Source: Dendrophyllia cribrosa (lineage: Eukaryota; Cnidaria; Anthozoa; Scleractinia; Dendrophylliidae). From it: a stretch of 64,000 nucleotides of DNA. The stretch is from the NCBI GenBank assembly GCA_024195265.1, contig JAJLRJ010000008.1, positions 7,778,988 through 7,842,987 of the forward strand, read 5' to 3'. Position numbers and translations under genes: made by a program. Of the stretch, positions 41,201-52,924 are shown piece by piece; position 1 is the stretch's first letter, and every line of letters starts with the position of its first letter. The notes beneath the pieces are model-generated. The model was given only the letters and a program-made list of their open reading frames with translations. It made no database searches and was not told the DNA's origin.

Positions 41201-42396
41201 TAGCCGGGGAACCGAAACATCTTTGTAAAATGAAATCCGAGCCCACACGATAATTCGACAGTTAAGCAAATTTGTGAAAAGTAAATAACAGTATTATTGA
41301 AGTACCTTGTTACCGATAATTTTTTTCCAACGCTCTAGAAAATCAGTTGAAATATGTATTGAAATATTATTTTTTATTATTATTTTTATTTACAACATTC
41401 AACCCCATCATAAGTTTAATATTTGAAATAAGGCGACTACTAGTCCGTAACATCAAAGTGTGACGTCGTGACAAACTGTTCGGTAATTTTGTTGAAAATC
41501 CGGCTGAAATACCTGCACAAATCGTTTCAGATTTTATAGGTCCCAAAGTTTTGTTTAGCGATATAGAACGACGGGATGTTGATGAATCTATGGAACTCTT
41601 TGGCTCGCAAAATAACCACCGCCTTACGGAGAAAACCAGAACTGTAAAAATGGGGTTTAAATAAGCATATGCAAATATTGACTTTGTGTACCTGCATATT
41701 TAATTTTCGTATCTTGAACTGAGCATGATTTTATCAAGGCTCTGATGGCTTAGAATAACAGTTTTGGGGGTGGTCAGATCTCGGAAACTAAAAGCTTAAA
41801 AACTAAGCATGCTGCATTTGAACATCACTGATTGAATGTTTTAAACTGGCAAAATATGGAAGGAATCGGCCGACCCCGATCCGTGACATCTCTCTGGTTT
41901 TCTCAGACAGACTCTCGTAAGCGCGCGTAGCATGATGGTAGTGGCAGCGCTCGGCCACGGCGAAATTCACTTTCACTTGCTTTTCGAATTTCGTTTGAAA
42001 TTGATTTTTGTTTTGTTTTGCATTCTCTTTTAAAAATGCATTCAATTTTAATCTGAATTGAGTTTGACTTTGATTTGCACTTTGCTTTTTGTTTTACATT
42101 TCATTGCATTTGCATTTGATATTAATTTTATTTGCATTTTAGTTTTGCATTTTATTTGATTTTAATCTGAATCGAGTTTGACTTTGATTTCAGTTTGCTT
42201 TTTGTTTTACATTTTATTGCATTTGCATTTGTTTTTAATTTTATTTGCTTAAAAAAAGAAAAAAATGCCCAGAAAACCCAGTGGCAGTCCTAAGCTTCTC
42301 GGCGGTGGTCAGTGTGGATGAAGTTTTTAGTTTTAGAATCTACATTTAAGTCAACTTGTTTTTCCCTCTTCTGTGTGGTTTTTCTTTTCCTTGCAG

Positions 42397-42563
42397 GCCG
42401 TCGATTGCCTTCTCAAACAGACACCTGTTTCCGATGCGGGAGGAAGGGCCATTGGAGCGCCGATTGTGGGCGGTTCGCCAGGTATAAACCAGGAAACTTC
42501 AGGGCGCCAGCCAAAGGTGGCCTTTTCAGTTCCTCCGGAGATCAGTCACGCAAAACAGAATAG
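42397..42563 (+). CDS. DIRS gag exon 2 with CCHC zinc knuckle
   Basis: An acceptor (TTTCCTTGCAG) gives phase-1 continuity with the exon ending at 39,206. The frame encodes CFRCGRKGHWSADC (C-X2-C-X4-H-X4-C), a nucleic-acid-binding knuckle of gag proteins, then stops at 42,563. It overlaps the RT frame in another register, so RT is probably made by frameshift or internal initiation. Confidence 0.65.
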
Positions 42564-44501
42564 CGACTTGGAGGTTGACTTTCATGATGAAGTCCCGGAA
42601 TTCTTTGAGGACCTTGTAAAGGTAGACAGTGCTGATCAGTCGTTTGAGATAGAATCGGACAGACCGATCACTTCGGTGACGGTTAATGTTAAGGGCAGGC
42701 TTAAGGCCCATCTTGAGTTTTGGGAAAGAATTAACGCTCCTGTGTTTATTATTGATTGCATTAAGGAAGGTTACAAAATACTTTTTTATGCGACTCCTTC
42801 TAGGTCGGTATTTGACAACAACCGTTCCGCTCTTAAGCATCGCGATTTTGTTCAGGAGGCCATTTTGGAGTTGCTCTCCACCGGGAGGGTTTCTCAGGTC
42901 CCAAAGACCCATCTTCAGGTTATTAACCCTCTCTCGGTTTCAGTGCAGAGCTCTGGGAAAAAACGCTTAATCTTAGATTTAAGATATGTCAATCAACATA
43001 TATTTAAACAGAAGGTTAAATTCGAGGACTGGAAAGTAGGGTTAGATTATTTCAGTAAGGGAAGCTATTTTACCCAGTTTGATCTTAAAAGTGGTTACCA
43101 TCACTTAGATATCTTTCCTGAGCATCAACCCTATCTTGGTGTTAGCTGGGTCTGGCCTGAGGGCGATACAAAATTTTTCATGTTTACTGTTCTTCCCTTC
43201 GGCTTATCGTCCGCGCCTTATATTTTCACTAAGCTTTTCAGACCTTTAGTTAAGCACTGGCGATCTCTGGGTATTCACTCTGTTGTTTACCTTGACGATG
43301 GTCTGGACGTGGAGAATAGCGAAGCCTTATCCAGGACTAATTCTAATGTTATCAGGTCAGATCTTGGCTCGGCTGGCTTTCTCGCTAATACGGATATAAG
43401 CGTGTGGGATCCTGTCCAAGTAGCTACTTGGTTAGGTATCGTTTGGAACGGAGCTCAGGGTGTTATTAGTATCACCGAGACCCGGGTAGAGAACTCCTTA
43501 GCCCATATTGGTAGGGTTCTACTAAACCCTGTTTTGCCCGCTAGAGACCTCGCTTCTGTTGTAGGGAAAATTATTTCCATGAGCCCTGTCTTAGGTAACC
43601 TATGTCGGATCATGACCAGGCATTGTCAGATGTCTGTAGCCGCGGCTCAAGATTGGGACACTCCTTTTTTACTGGACAGATATTGCCTTGTAGAACTACA
43701 GTTTTGGAGGGAGAATCTACTTCTAGTTAATGCTAGGAAGGTATTTAATGCTAACCCCGCGTTTGCTTCTGTTTATTCCGACGCGAGTGATTTTGCTTGC
43801 GCTGGCTATATCCTCGGCAAAGACGCTTACGCTCATAGGATGTTTTCTGTCACAGAGCGGGACCAGAGTTCTACCTATCGAGAGTTAGTAGCCATTAAAT
43901 TTGTTCTTAACTCGTTTAGTTCGCTCCTTTCGAATTCCAGGGTTAAATGGTTCACTGACAGCCAAAGTGTGGCACGTATTGTTCAAGTTGGAAGCATGAA
44001 GTTCATTCTTCACCAATTAGCGTCTGATGTTTTCTCATTTTGTTTTCAGCATGGGATGGTTTTGGAAATTGAGTGGGTCCCGCGCTCAATGAATGAAAAG
44101 GCCGATTATCTTAGTAAGATTATCGATTACGATGACTGGGAACTTGTCCCTGAAATTTTCCAGCAACTAGACAACCGTTGGGGCCCACATACTGTTGACT
44201 GTTTTGCTACATTTTACAATTGCAAAGTTCCTAAGTTTTACTCTAGATTTTGGAATCCAGGCTCATCAGGAGTAGATGCATTTTTTCAGGACTGGCATGG
44301 TGAAAATTGTTGGGTACATTGGTGGTTCCTTATTGGCCATCTGCCCCCTTTTGGCCTCTTCTTGTCAAGGATTTTTGGGATTTTGTTATAGACTATCAAT
44401 TTTTTGAAGGCATCCTTGCTTTGCGCCAGGGACGAAACACTAGTTCGCTATTAGGCTCCCCTTCGTGGGCTGGTTATATCGTAGCAGTTAATTTTGTGTA
44501 G
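42397..44501 (+). pseudogene. DIRS/Ngaro reverse transcriptase-RNase H
   Basis: The frame is open through 44,391. RT motifs: LILDLRYVNQHIF, FTQFDLKSGYHHLDI (catalytic Asp), LPFGLSSAPYIFTKLF and VVYLDDGLD (YLDD). RNase H: SVYSDASDFACAGY, TYRELVAIK, VKWFTDSQSVARIV and MNEKADYLSK. A C-terminal HTVDCFATFYNCK..FYSRFWNPG domain is typical of DIRS-like polyproteins. Near 44,310-44,325 the frame switches; VVPYWPSAPFWPLL continues in another frame to 44,501. Spacing suggests a small frame-shifting deletion there. Copies the element through a cDNA intermediate. Confidence 0.9.
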
Positions 44502-44516
44502 TTTTTTCTCATTGTC

Positions 44517-44830
44517 CTGGACGGCGGTGACAATTGGTCTATTTGTGGCCGATATTTTTGCCGGGTGGCAGTGTCAATTGGTCTATTTGTGACCGATATT
44601 TTTGCCGGGTGGCAGTGTCAATTGGTCTATTTGTGACCGATATTTTTGCCGGGTGGCAGTGTCAATTGGTCTATTTGTGACCGATATTTTTGCCGGGTGG
44701 CAGGGACAATTGGTCTATTTGTGACCAATATTTTTGCCGGATGGCAGTGACAATTAGCCATTCTGTGACTAATATCTCTACCGCATGGCAGTGATTGACG
44801 GTTAGTTTGTGACCGGTAATTTTGCCGGAT
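44517..44830 (+). repeat. ~44-46-bp minisatellite between RT and recombinase, six to seven copies
   Basis: Unit CAATTGGTCTATTTGTGACC plus GATATTTTTGCCGGGTGGCAGTG. The later copies diverge. Confidence 0.9.
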
Positions 44831-44919
44831 AGCTGACGTTGCATGATTCGTAGGTTTTCGTTATTTGACGAATGCTTTTGCTCTCTACCAATTTTATGTT
44901 TTAGTTATTTTTTCCTTTC

Positions 44920-45963
44920 CAGGATTTGCTCAAGGCTTCTTCCTGGGGCGAAACCTGCGGTAGCCAAAGACAACATATGGTGCAACAGTTGTTATCATCA
45001 AGAGCGAACTCGTCCGTTTAAAAATATGTTTGCCACTATAAACGTTTTTTGCGATCATCTTAAGTCTAAAGGTATTATTCTTGTTCTCCCATGCGCTAGT
45101 TTGCTTGTATCACACAATACCTTTCACATCTTGTTGATACAAAAAATTCATATGCTGCTGTTTCTTTGGCGTTTTCCGCATTGAAATGGGTGCATGACAT
45201 TATTCCCCATGGTCCCCAGGGCAATCCTGTTGATACGGCTTTTTCGCGCAACATCGTCGAAGCTAGCAAGCGTATGTTTAGTGGACCAGTCAAGAAAAAG
45301 GAGCCTGTCACTCCAGATATGATTTATCGCGTTTGTCTTACATTTACTCGTGTGGATTGTAATCTTAAGGATTTGCGTACAGCTCTTATATTTGTATTAG
45401 GATTTAATGGCCTCTTTCGCATAAGTGAGTTATTGGATTTACAAGCTACTGACATTACAATGCATGAAGGGCATCTTGAAATATCTGTCAAGTCTAGCAA
45501 AACAGATCAATATAGGGAAGGCAACAAAGTTTTTATTTCTAAGACTGGTGGTATTACTTGCCCACATTCCCTTGTTTGTCGCTTTTTCGCTTCTGCCGGA
45601 ATCCACAGAGATTCACCAGTTTATATATTTAGGGCTGTGAAGTTTCTTAAGAAAAGTAATTCGTATGTTTTAGGCCCTCATAAATTAAGTTATTCACGGG
45701 CTAGGGAACTAGTTAAGGAGTCTCTTTCGGCTATAGGCATTGATTCTAAGGGTTTTAGTACTCATAGCCTTAGGGCTGGTGGAGCAACATTTATAGCAAA
45801 TAATCTTCCGAGATCAGATTCTTCGGACAGATTACTTATGCTCCATGGTCGCTGGAGATCTGAAACAGCAAAGAATATGTATGTAAAGGAACCTATAGAA
45901 AATATATTACAGTTGACTAAATTTTTCCCTGTGTACGATTCTATTAGTAGTGCTTCGCTTTAA
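44920..45963 (+). pseudogene. DIRS/Ngaro tyrosine recombinase
   Basis: The C-terminal catalytic domain is open from about 45,120 to 45,963. It has the first Arg (GLFRISELL), H-X-X-R (HSLRAGG), H..W (HGRWRSE) and a Tyr nucleophile (KNMYV). The N-terminal core-binding part lies in another frame (FATINVFCDHLKSKGIILVL), with the switch near 45,105-45,116 in a CACACA tract. It would insert the circular cDNA by recombination without target duplication. The element lies at the 3' side of RT, as usual. Confidence 0.85.
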
Positions 45964-46117
45964 GCTAAGTAGGCCTATTGAAGCAATCTACTGTTTATTT
46001 ATGTGTGTTGATATTTCGCTAGCTTATTATTATGTTCGTGTGTACCATTTAATTTCCTTCGGGCAAGTGTTCGCACTCTGCCTGCCTTCTTGTATAAAAG
46101 AATGTGTATTGCTCTGT

Positions 46118-46138
46118 AAAAAAAAAAAAAAAAAAAAA
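46118..46138 (+). repeat. A21 tract after the recombinase
   Basis: A long A-run follows CTCTGT and precedes a second GGGCAAGTGT block. It may be a relic of a polyadenylated template. Confidence 0.6.
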
Positions 46139-46333
46139 TTGTAAGAATTTCTTAGATGTATTTCATTTCATATCCATATTTGTAATTTAGTGTTTGAATA
46201 TCCATTAAACCACCGTCGGGCAAGTGTGCGCACTATGCCTGCCTTACTATTGTGGTAGTGTATTTTATGCGTCAGCGATCTGGAGAAGGAAAATGATTTT
46301 CCTTCGTACGAACGTAGAGAGGTAGAAGGAAAT

Positions 46334-47190
46334 TTATAGTTGTGGCTCCAGAGCAGAAGTTATTTACGGCATTTGGTATTTACCTGGCTCTGTCGAGCGT
46401 TTTGTTAGTTACAGGGACATAAATTGCTAAATTACTCGTTCCCTGGTATTTTATGGTTGTGGCTCCAGAGCAGAAGTTATTTACGGCATTTGGTATTTTC
46501 CTGACTCTGTGGAGCGTCTTTTTTTTTTGTTAGTTACAGGGACATAAATTGCTAAATTACTCGTTCCCTGGTATTTTATGGTTGTGGCTCCAGAGCAGAA
46601 GTTATTTACGGCATTTGGTATTTACCTGGCTCTGTCGAGCGTTTTCTTAGTTACAGGGACGCAAATTGCTAAATTACTCGTTCCCTGGTATTGTATTGTT
46701 TGTGGCTCCAGAGCAGAAATTGTTTACGGCATTTTGGCGTTTTCCTGACTCTGTCCAGCGTTTTCTTAAGTTGCAGGGACGCAAATTGCTAAATTACTCG
46801 TTCCCTGGTATTGTATTGTTTGTGGCTCCAGAGCAGAAGTTAATTACGACATTTTGGTATTTTCCTGACTCTGTCGAGCGTTTCGTTAGTTCCACGGACG
46901 CAAATTTGCTATTACTCGTTCCCTGGTATTGTATTGTTTGTGGCTCCAGAGCAGAAGTTGTTTACGGCATTTTTGGTATTTTCCTGACTCTGTCGAGCGT
47001 TTTTTCTTAGTTACAGCGACGCAATTTGCCTAATTACTTGTTCCCTGGTATTGCATGTATTGTTTGTGGCTCCAGAGCAGAGGTTTTTTAAAAAGTCTTT
47101 TGTTTCCTGACTCTGTTGAGCGTTTTGCATGTTAGTTACAGGGACGCAATCCCTGATATTGTTTTGTTTGTGGCTCCAGAGCAGAAGTGT
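46334..47190 (+). repeat. ~117-bp tandem repeat, right cluster (about seven copies)
   Basis: Same unit as 38,178-38,447, with increasing divergence to the right. Confidence 0.85.
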
Positions 47191-48420
47191 TTATTACGGT
47201 TTGTTGGTTACATATACTCGTATCTGTTTTATCTTGCTTACTGGTAAATTATTTATCTGTTTTCCGCTATATTTGTTCGTTTCCTGCTGCCTACTTGTTT
47301 TCGGCTATTTATTTAATTGCTTTCTGTTTTGTTCAATGTTTGGCGCCTCTAGCCCCATGGCTTAAGTTTGTTTTGCGGGAATTTTCTATCTCAATCCTAT
47401 TGTTATTTCGTTGTCAGGAAGTATCCTGGTTGTGCAAGTATATTTTGTGTTAATGCAGTTAAAGTTGTTTTTTATTATAGGTTATAATTTTCACTATATT
47501 TTTGCCTATGCGTATTTTGTTTTGTCTCGATTTTATTTCTTCTCCGTTTTGCTTCTCGTTTTGTTTTATTGTGTCATGCTGCGTCTATGGATTTATTTGT
47601 TGTATGGCCGTTTTTGTTTCCTGGCCTTGTTTAAGGTTTTAATTATCACGTTTTGGCTTATTCTATTCAGCCTCTATTGTTCTTTGCCCCTTGTTTTTAG
47701 CCCCTTTTTTTCACCGCTGCTCGTTAGAATTTGTTTTATGCATGCGCACATCCTTTTGCACCTCCTTTATTCTGTATTTGCATATATCCTTGTTCCCTTC
47801 GCTTCAAGCCTATTTTCCTTTACGCGTGTTTATGTTTCGCCTTCCTTTATTCCCTTACTCTTGGAATGACTGTTTGGAACGGGAATCTTATTCCCTCTCG
47901 GATTACCGGGGCTCCAAGCTGTCATTCCCTGAGTCCCGTCGCGCTTGCCCCTTTTACCCTCTCACGCGCCTTTTCTTTGTCTTTCCCTTGTAGCCTCCCA
48001 TTAAGCGCCTTCTAGTCGGTCATTTTCCATTCCATACTGGGAGATGTCGGATGATTTCAACCCTATTAGCCATTCTGCTCCCCACCTGCGTTGGGTTTAT
48101 TATAGGGGTATGCCTTTAGACGTGACTCAGGGAATGACAGAGCCCTGCAACAAGCATATTTCTCCAGCTTTCCTTAAAGAAGTCCTTCACGGCTCCTCTA
48201 GCGTCCTCTCCCCCAAAACGTCCCCTACCCCAGTAATAGGCGTGTTTTAGAATGGGACAGGACTCTGTGTTGGCCCCGCTACTGCTTCTTTTAGTCTGGG
48301 GTCTCTTATAGTTTAGTATGGGTATTTTAAATTGGGGTCCTTAGTTAAGTGTGGGTATTTTATGTTGGGGTCCTTAGTTTAGTCTGGGTGTTTAAGATTG
48401 CGGTCCTTAGTCAAGTCTCG
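47191..48420 (+). other. T-rich DNA with one short ORF, possibly the 3' part of the DIRS region
   Basis: A 68-residue frame at 48,044-48,250 (MSDDFNPISHSAPHLRW..) follows an acceptor-like CTTTCCCTTGTAG. No family is recognised. From about 48,290 a ~40-bp unit (GGGGTCCTTAGTT..) repeats three to four times. Confidence 0.35.
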
Positions 48421-48945
48421 GTTGTTTGTGTTACGGGGAACCCGTTTGCATCTTTTCTGTGGCCGCCATTCTTCCATAACTCAAAGGAGTATGGGTAAGA
48501 CCGGTGTAAATACTATCCGGGACTCTTTTACTGCCAGACCCAAACAATTAGTTTCTCAGTCTTTCTATGGAATCGTAAATCCGCTGTGTCAAAGCTCTTC
48601 AGTTATCTCTGCTGCCTTTCCTGTTCTACAATACTGATGATTTTTTAGCTTTGAATGTTGGTGACTTCTGGCGCCGGAAAAGCAGCCAGACCAACAAACA
48701 AGGCCGGTATCTCCACACAAAAAAAACAACAGAAAGAAAGATTAAGAAACACACTTTAATATCAAAAAATCGCCAATTAATCAAGGGCCGGAAAGTTGTC
48801 TAATGGGTGTTGAGGAACTTAAAATGAGTTGAAAACAATTGTAGTAAATCGGAACAGAGGACAAGTACAGCGGCTGAAGGAGACTCGACAAAGCGCTATG
48901 ACAGAGGGTTTAGTCTCACAACTCCCACGAAGATCACGAATCAAT

Positions 48946-49907
48946 ATGGCCAACATCTCCAGTTCAAATTTAACCAACAAGGTTTCGAATACTATGGTGG
49001 AAAAGGAGACAAGTTTACCTGTCTATGCCCAGGTTAGTTATATTATTTACATCACCGTTAACAGCATCGCTTGTCCATTCACAGTTCTACTAAACGTGTT
49101 GGTGATACTGGCAGTGAAAAGAAGCCGCGACTTCAAAGCAAAAGTAACATCTTGCTGGCCTGTTTAGCGGCAACAGACGCCGCAAATGGCTTCACGGCAC
49201 AGCCAGCGTTCATCTTCGTGACGACATTCCAACTTTTTTATGTGACACCACCTGCACAAATTTGTATAAATTGCGCCACACGCGCCACGTTTGTTTGTTC
49301 CTCGCTTCACCTGATGTTGGTAACTGGCGAGAGGCTGGTAGCGATTAAATTTACTTCGTACTACCCTTACATTGTCACAGAGCGAAATATCAAGGTGACG
49401 GTGATTGCAATTTGGATCATAACTCTTTCCACCGAAATAATAAGACTTATAACACGCCAACAATTTCAACAACTTATATTTTCAAACGTTATTGTATGTT
49501 TTATTCTTACTTCATGTGTTCTTTTCGTTTTGTTTTCTTATATACTGTTGTATCGAGAGACACGGCGACACGAAAACAAGATTAAAGCCCAACAACTTCC
49601 ACAAGAAGAAGTGGAAAGATTTGCTAAAGAGAGCAAAGTGCTCAAGACAACTGTGTATGTAATCGGAGCTGTTATTTTATGCCTGATCCCCGTGGCTGTT
49701 TATCTTTTGATCAGCAGTTTATTGCGAGCGAAAGGAGATTTTGTGCAACCAGGTTTTCTTGTATATGTTATAAAGCCGTTGATTCGCACGTGTGGCTTTT
49801 TAAACTCGCTTCTTAATCCACTAATTTACTGCTGGCGACAAAAAGAATTGAGAAAGTTTGTGTTCAGTAGATTTTCGGCGGTCCAAGACGTGAATCCCGC
49901 TAACTAA
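48946..49907 (+). pseudogene. Class A (rhodopsin-like) GPCR, frameshifted copy
   Basis: It starts MANISSSNLTN, like its intact neighbour. One G is missing in the intracellular loop 1 codons near 49,124 (GAAGCC here, GAAGGCC in the other copy). The second frame then carries TM2 to TM7: LACLAATDAAN, a DRY-like GERLVAIKF and NPLIY. A few residues before TM3 are also missing or replaced. Intronless. The frame break makes it a likely pseudogene unless it is an assembly error. More than 85% identical to copy 2 by eye. Confidence 0.85.
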
Positions 49908-51486
49908 TGAAACAAAAACTACATGTTTTTAGTATAGAAGCACATTTTGTCATACTTGCCTATATAAAAGACTTTATTGCTCTATTATATAAATTGTAAT
50001 ATGCTTTTTGGAATAATTTGGCATCTAGTTTTAAGTTCGTTTGTCAGTGAACGTTCGCCCTTGCTAAGAAGTTGATGTAACGCTTTGGAGAATATTAAAT
50101 TAAGTGCTCGATTGAAGTCACTACTGGCTGAAAATTCCTAACTGAGCCAGTCCTACAGACGTTGTTGAGCAGTACCACAAAGTCTCTCAACAGCAACACA
50201 CTCAGCGCAGAACCCGAAAACTAACACATGACAGTCCCATTAAATCGACGATAACATTGATGTCACCGTCTGAAAAATTACGGCAGTGTAGTGATGATAA
50301 ATAATATAAATTGGACTGAGTTCACTACAATTTATAATGGTAATAGGACTGCGTGGAGTCTAATTCGGTCTGTAATCATACAAGCGGTCAAGAAAATCGA
50401 ATGACCGCGGAAGTCCGTATGTTAATAACGAGTATGACTATAGATGACTGATTGGACAACGCGAAGTCTTGTTATCAACTAATCATAACTTCCGAGAACA
50501 AGTCAACATGAAACAGAAATTCATAAGAATAACTTGAAAAAAGATTTTTTATCAATTAAAAGGCGTTAATACCATTTCATCACTGCAAAACTGGCATTGT
50601 CCGATTACAAATTTACTGTTGAGAAAGAAAGTCTGTGAACAGACTAGCTCTTGAGTTAATGTTATCGTATTCCTTTTTTTATTTCTGGACAAAGATGTCT
50701 GTGATTAATTTTGGCCATCTAAAACACTAAACCTTTCAGAAAAGTAAGAACAACTATAGGTTAGCACATTGACTATCAGAGTCGATTATAAAGACATGTA
50801 GAGTAATTCTAACTTTTGAATCTGTCGGCGAAATCCTATGGTGTGACCATTCAAATGAAACCTCTTTAGTAGTTCTTTTGCAAGGTACCATTTATTATTC
50901 AATATTTTACAAAATAAAATTTGGGATTTTTCTTGAATTTTGATGTCTGGCACTCTTGGGAGTTAAAGGGTTACATTAGGAGGGAAAAAAGAAACAATCA
51001 GTTCGTTAATGCATTTAGCATTTGTATACTCGGATGTAATCTAGAGTGCTGTAGAGTTTCACTCAGGCGATGTGTTTCCTTTTGAACCGGACGTCTCTGA
51101 GAGCAATTTGTTCATTACAAGGCTTCATCTTATAATTGTGTATATGCCAAAATAATTAAAACATGGGAAAGAGTTATTAAAAAACATTTGTTATGTGGCT
51201 GGCTCGACATCAGACGAAACAGCAAATGGAGTTCGCTGGCTAATTCGGGTTTTGTTTTTCTCTTTCTTTTTGAAATAGAAAAAGATTCCTGGTCTCCAAA
51301 TTACCGTTAAATTGTTAGAAGCATCGGTAACTTTTCAACGATTAGCGATAAGAATCTAGCGAAAAATAATCGCAAATTCATTAAGAGAGCAAACATAAAA
51401 AATTAAACAACATGCACTAGAGTTAAAGTTATTTATTGATTAAGGGAAGAGATAACTAACAGAGTCAAAGAATTACTTTGGGATAA
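49908..51486. other. No gene; repeat D copy and one dispersed ~108-bp repeat
   Basis: The ~108-bp repeat lies near 50,805-50,890 and repeat D from about 50,640 to 51,430. The rest is unremarkable AT-rich DNA. Confidence 0.55.
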
Positions 51487-51898
51487 ATACTATTGATCCC
51501 AGACGTCCTTGCAAATGGCTTAAATTTTGCGTCGTTTCACGGACCGTTGATTTCACTCTGCAGTTTAAAAAATGCTAATCACGTGACTCAAAATTTGAGC
51601 TCGCGCGCTCGCCAAAATGAAACCCGCATTTCAGTTTACATTTTATTCGTTTAGTTTTGGACACTGACATTCTTGCTTGACCACGAAAGCAGATTCCAAG
51701 ACCCTCGAAATTATCTGCGACAACAGTGTAAACAACTGGAGCGGTTTTTCGTTTGCCGCCGGTTTCATTTTGGAGGCCGAGCGAGCACAAATGTTGAGTC
51801 ACGTGATTAGTATTTTTGAAACTGCAGAGTGAAATCAACGGTCCGTGAAGCGACGCAAAATTCAAGCCATTTGAAAGGACATCTGGGATCAATAGTAT
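51487..51898. mobile_element. 412-bp foldback with ~145-bp arms
   Basis: Outer ends ATACTATTGATCCCAGA and TCTGGGATCAATAGTAT. Arms include CGTTTCACGGACCGTTGATT and TCACGTGA cores, with a unique centre of about 115 bases. Confidence 0.8.
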
Positions 51899-51993
51899 AT
51901 GCTGATTTAAAGGGACACTGTGCCGTCGAAATGACAAAATTTCACTTACCTTATTTTCATGTTATATCGCCAAATGCACAAATATACAACTTA

Positions 51994-52229
51994 GGCCCCG
52001 TTTACACGGGTCCGGACAAATTTTTGCACGGACAAAAACTTACACGGTTCCACCTTGCGTTTACACGGGACCGGCGGAACTGGACGAATTTTTGAACGGC
52101 TAAGTGTGCAAGTTCCGTGTAAACACCACTGCAATCTGTAACAAAATTTGCACGGATCCATGTAAACACCTGGTCTAGGAACAAAATTCGTCCGTGCAAA
52201 AATTTGTCCGGACCCGTGTAAACGGGGCC
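51994..52229. mobile_element. Harbinger-like MITE (236 bp)
   Basis: Perfect long inverted ends GGCCCCGTTTACACGGGTCC.., flanked by TTA on both sides (51,991-51,993 and 52,230-52,232). Confidence 0.9.
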
Positions 52230-52924
52230 TTAATTAGATAATCTTTAGAGCAAAACACAAGCAGAAGTGTGGAGATACAGTGCAGGATTGAAATGATGTA
52301 AGTGGATAAAGTTCATCAAATTTGATTTCGTAACAGGGAGACGGTCAAGAAATCAAATTTGCCATTCTTGTAAAATTTTGACTTTTAAGCCGTTGTATAT
52401 TTAGTTAATATTTATTTGCTCCCATCTCTTTTGGCGACTGTTTCTTTCAATTTTATAATCATGAAAACACGATATACTATCCGGGAGGCTTTTACTGCCA
52501 GATACAAACAATTAGTTTTTCAGTCTTTCTATGGAATCGTAAAGCTGCTGTGTCAAAGCTCTTCAGTTATCTCTGCTGCCTTTCCTGTTCTACAATACTG
52601 ATGATTTTTTAGCTTTGAATGTGGGTGACTTCTGGCGCCGGAAAAAAAGCGAGACCGGCAACAAGGCCGGTATCTCCACACAAAAAAAAACAACAAAAAG
52701 AAAGATTAAGAAACACACTTTAATATCAAAAACTCGCCAATTAATCAAGGGCCGGAAAGTTGCCTAATGGGTTTTACTATTACTGTGTTGAGGAACTTGA
52801 AATGAGTTGAAAACAATTTTACATTTAAGGACTTTAAGTACATCGCCTAAGTACAGCGGCTGAAGGAGACTCGACAAAGCGCTATGACAGAGGGTTTAGT
52901 CTCACAACTGGCCCACGAATCAAT

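Larger units (their letters stand above)
39496..42290. mobile_element. 2.8-kb foldback transposon with ~0.93-kb inverted arms
   Basis: Left arm about 39,506-40,440, right arm about 41,340-42,290, both starting GGACTGCCACTGGG and staying alignable inward (for example ATATGCAGGTACACAAAGTC near 40,076 and its reverse near 41,692). The left end has ten extra bases. TA flanks both sides, and the DIRS repeat resumes exactly after it. No transposase. The centre carries further MITEs. Confidence 0.85.
37845..47190 (+). mobile_element. DIRS/Ngaro-type tyrosine-recombinase retrotransposon, decayed and interrupted
   Basis: In order: gag exon, CCHC knuckle, RT-RNase H and tyrosine recombinase, with no DDE integrase and no LTRs. 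A ~117-bp direct repeat (GGCAAGTGTTCGCACTATGCC ... GTAGAAGGAAA) lies at 39,244-39,358 and 46,217-46,333. A ~135-bp repeat lies at 38,452-38,586 and 39,360-39,495. 117-bp tandem units occur on both sides (38,178-38,447 and 46,334-47,190). Split direct repeats fit Ngaro-like elements. All main ORFs carry breaks. Exact ends are not determined. Confidence 0.75.
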
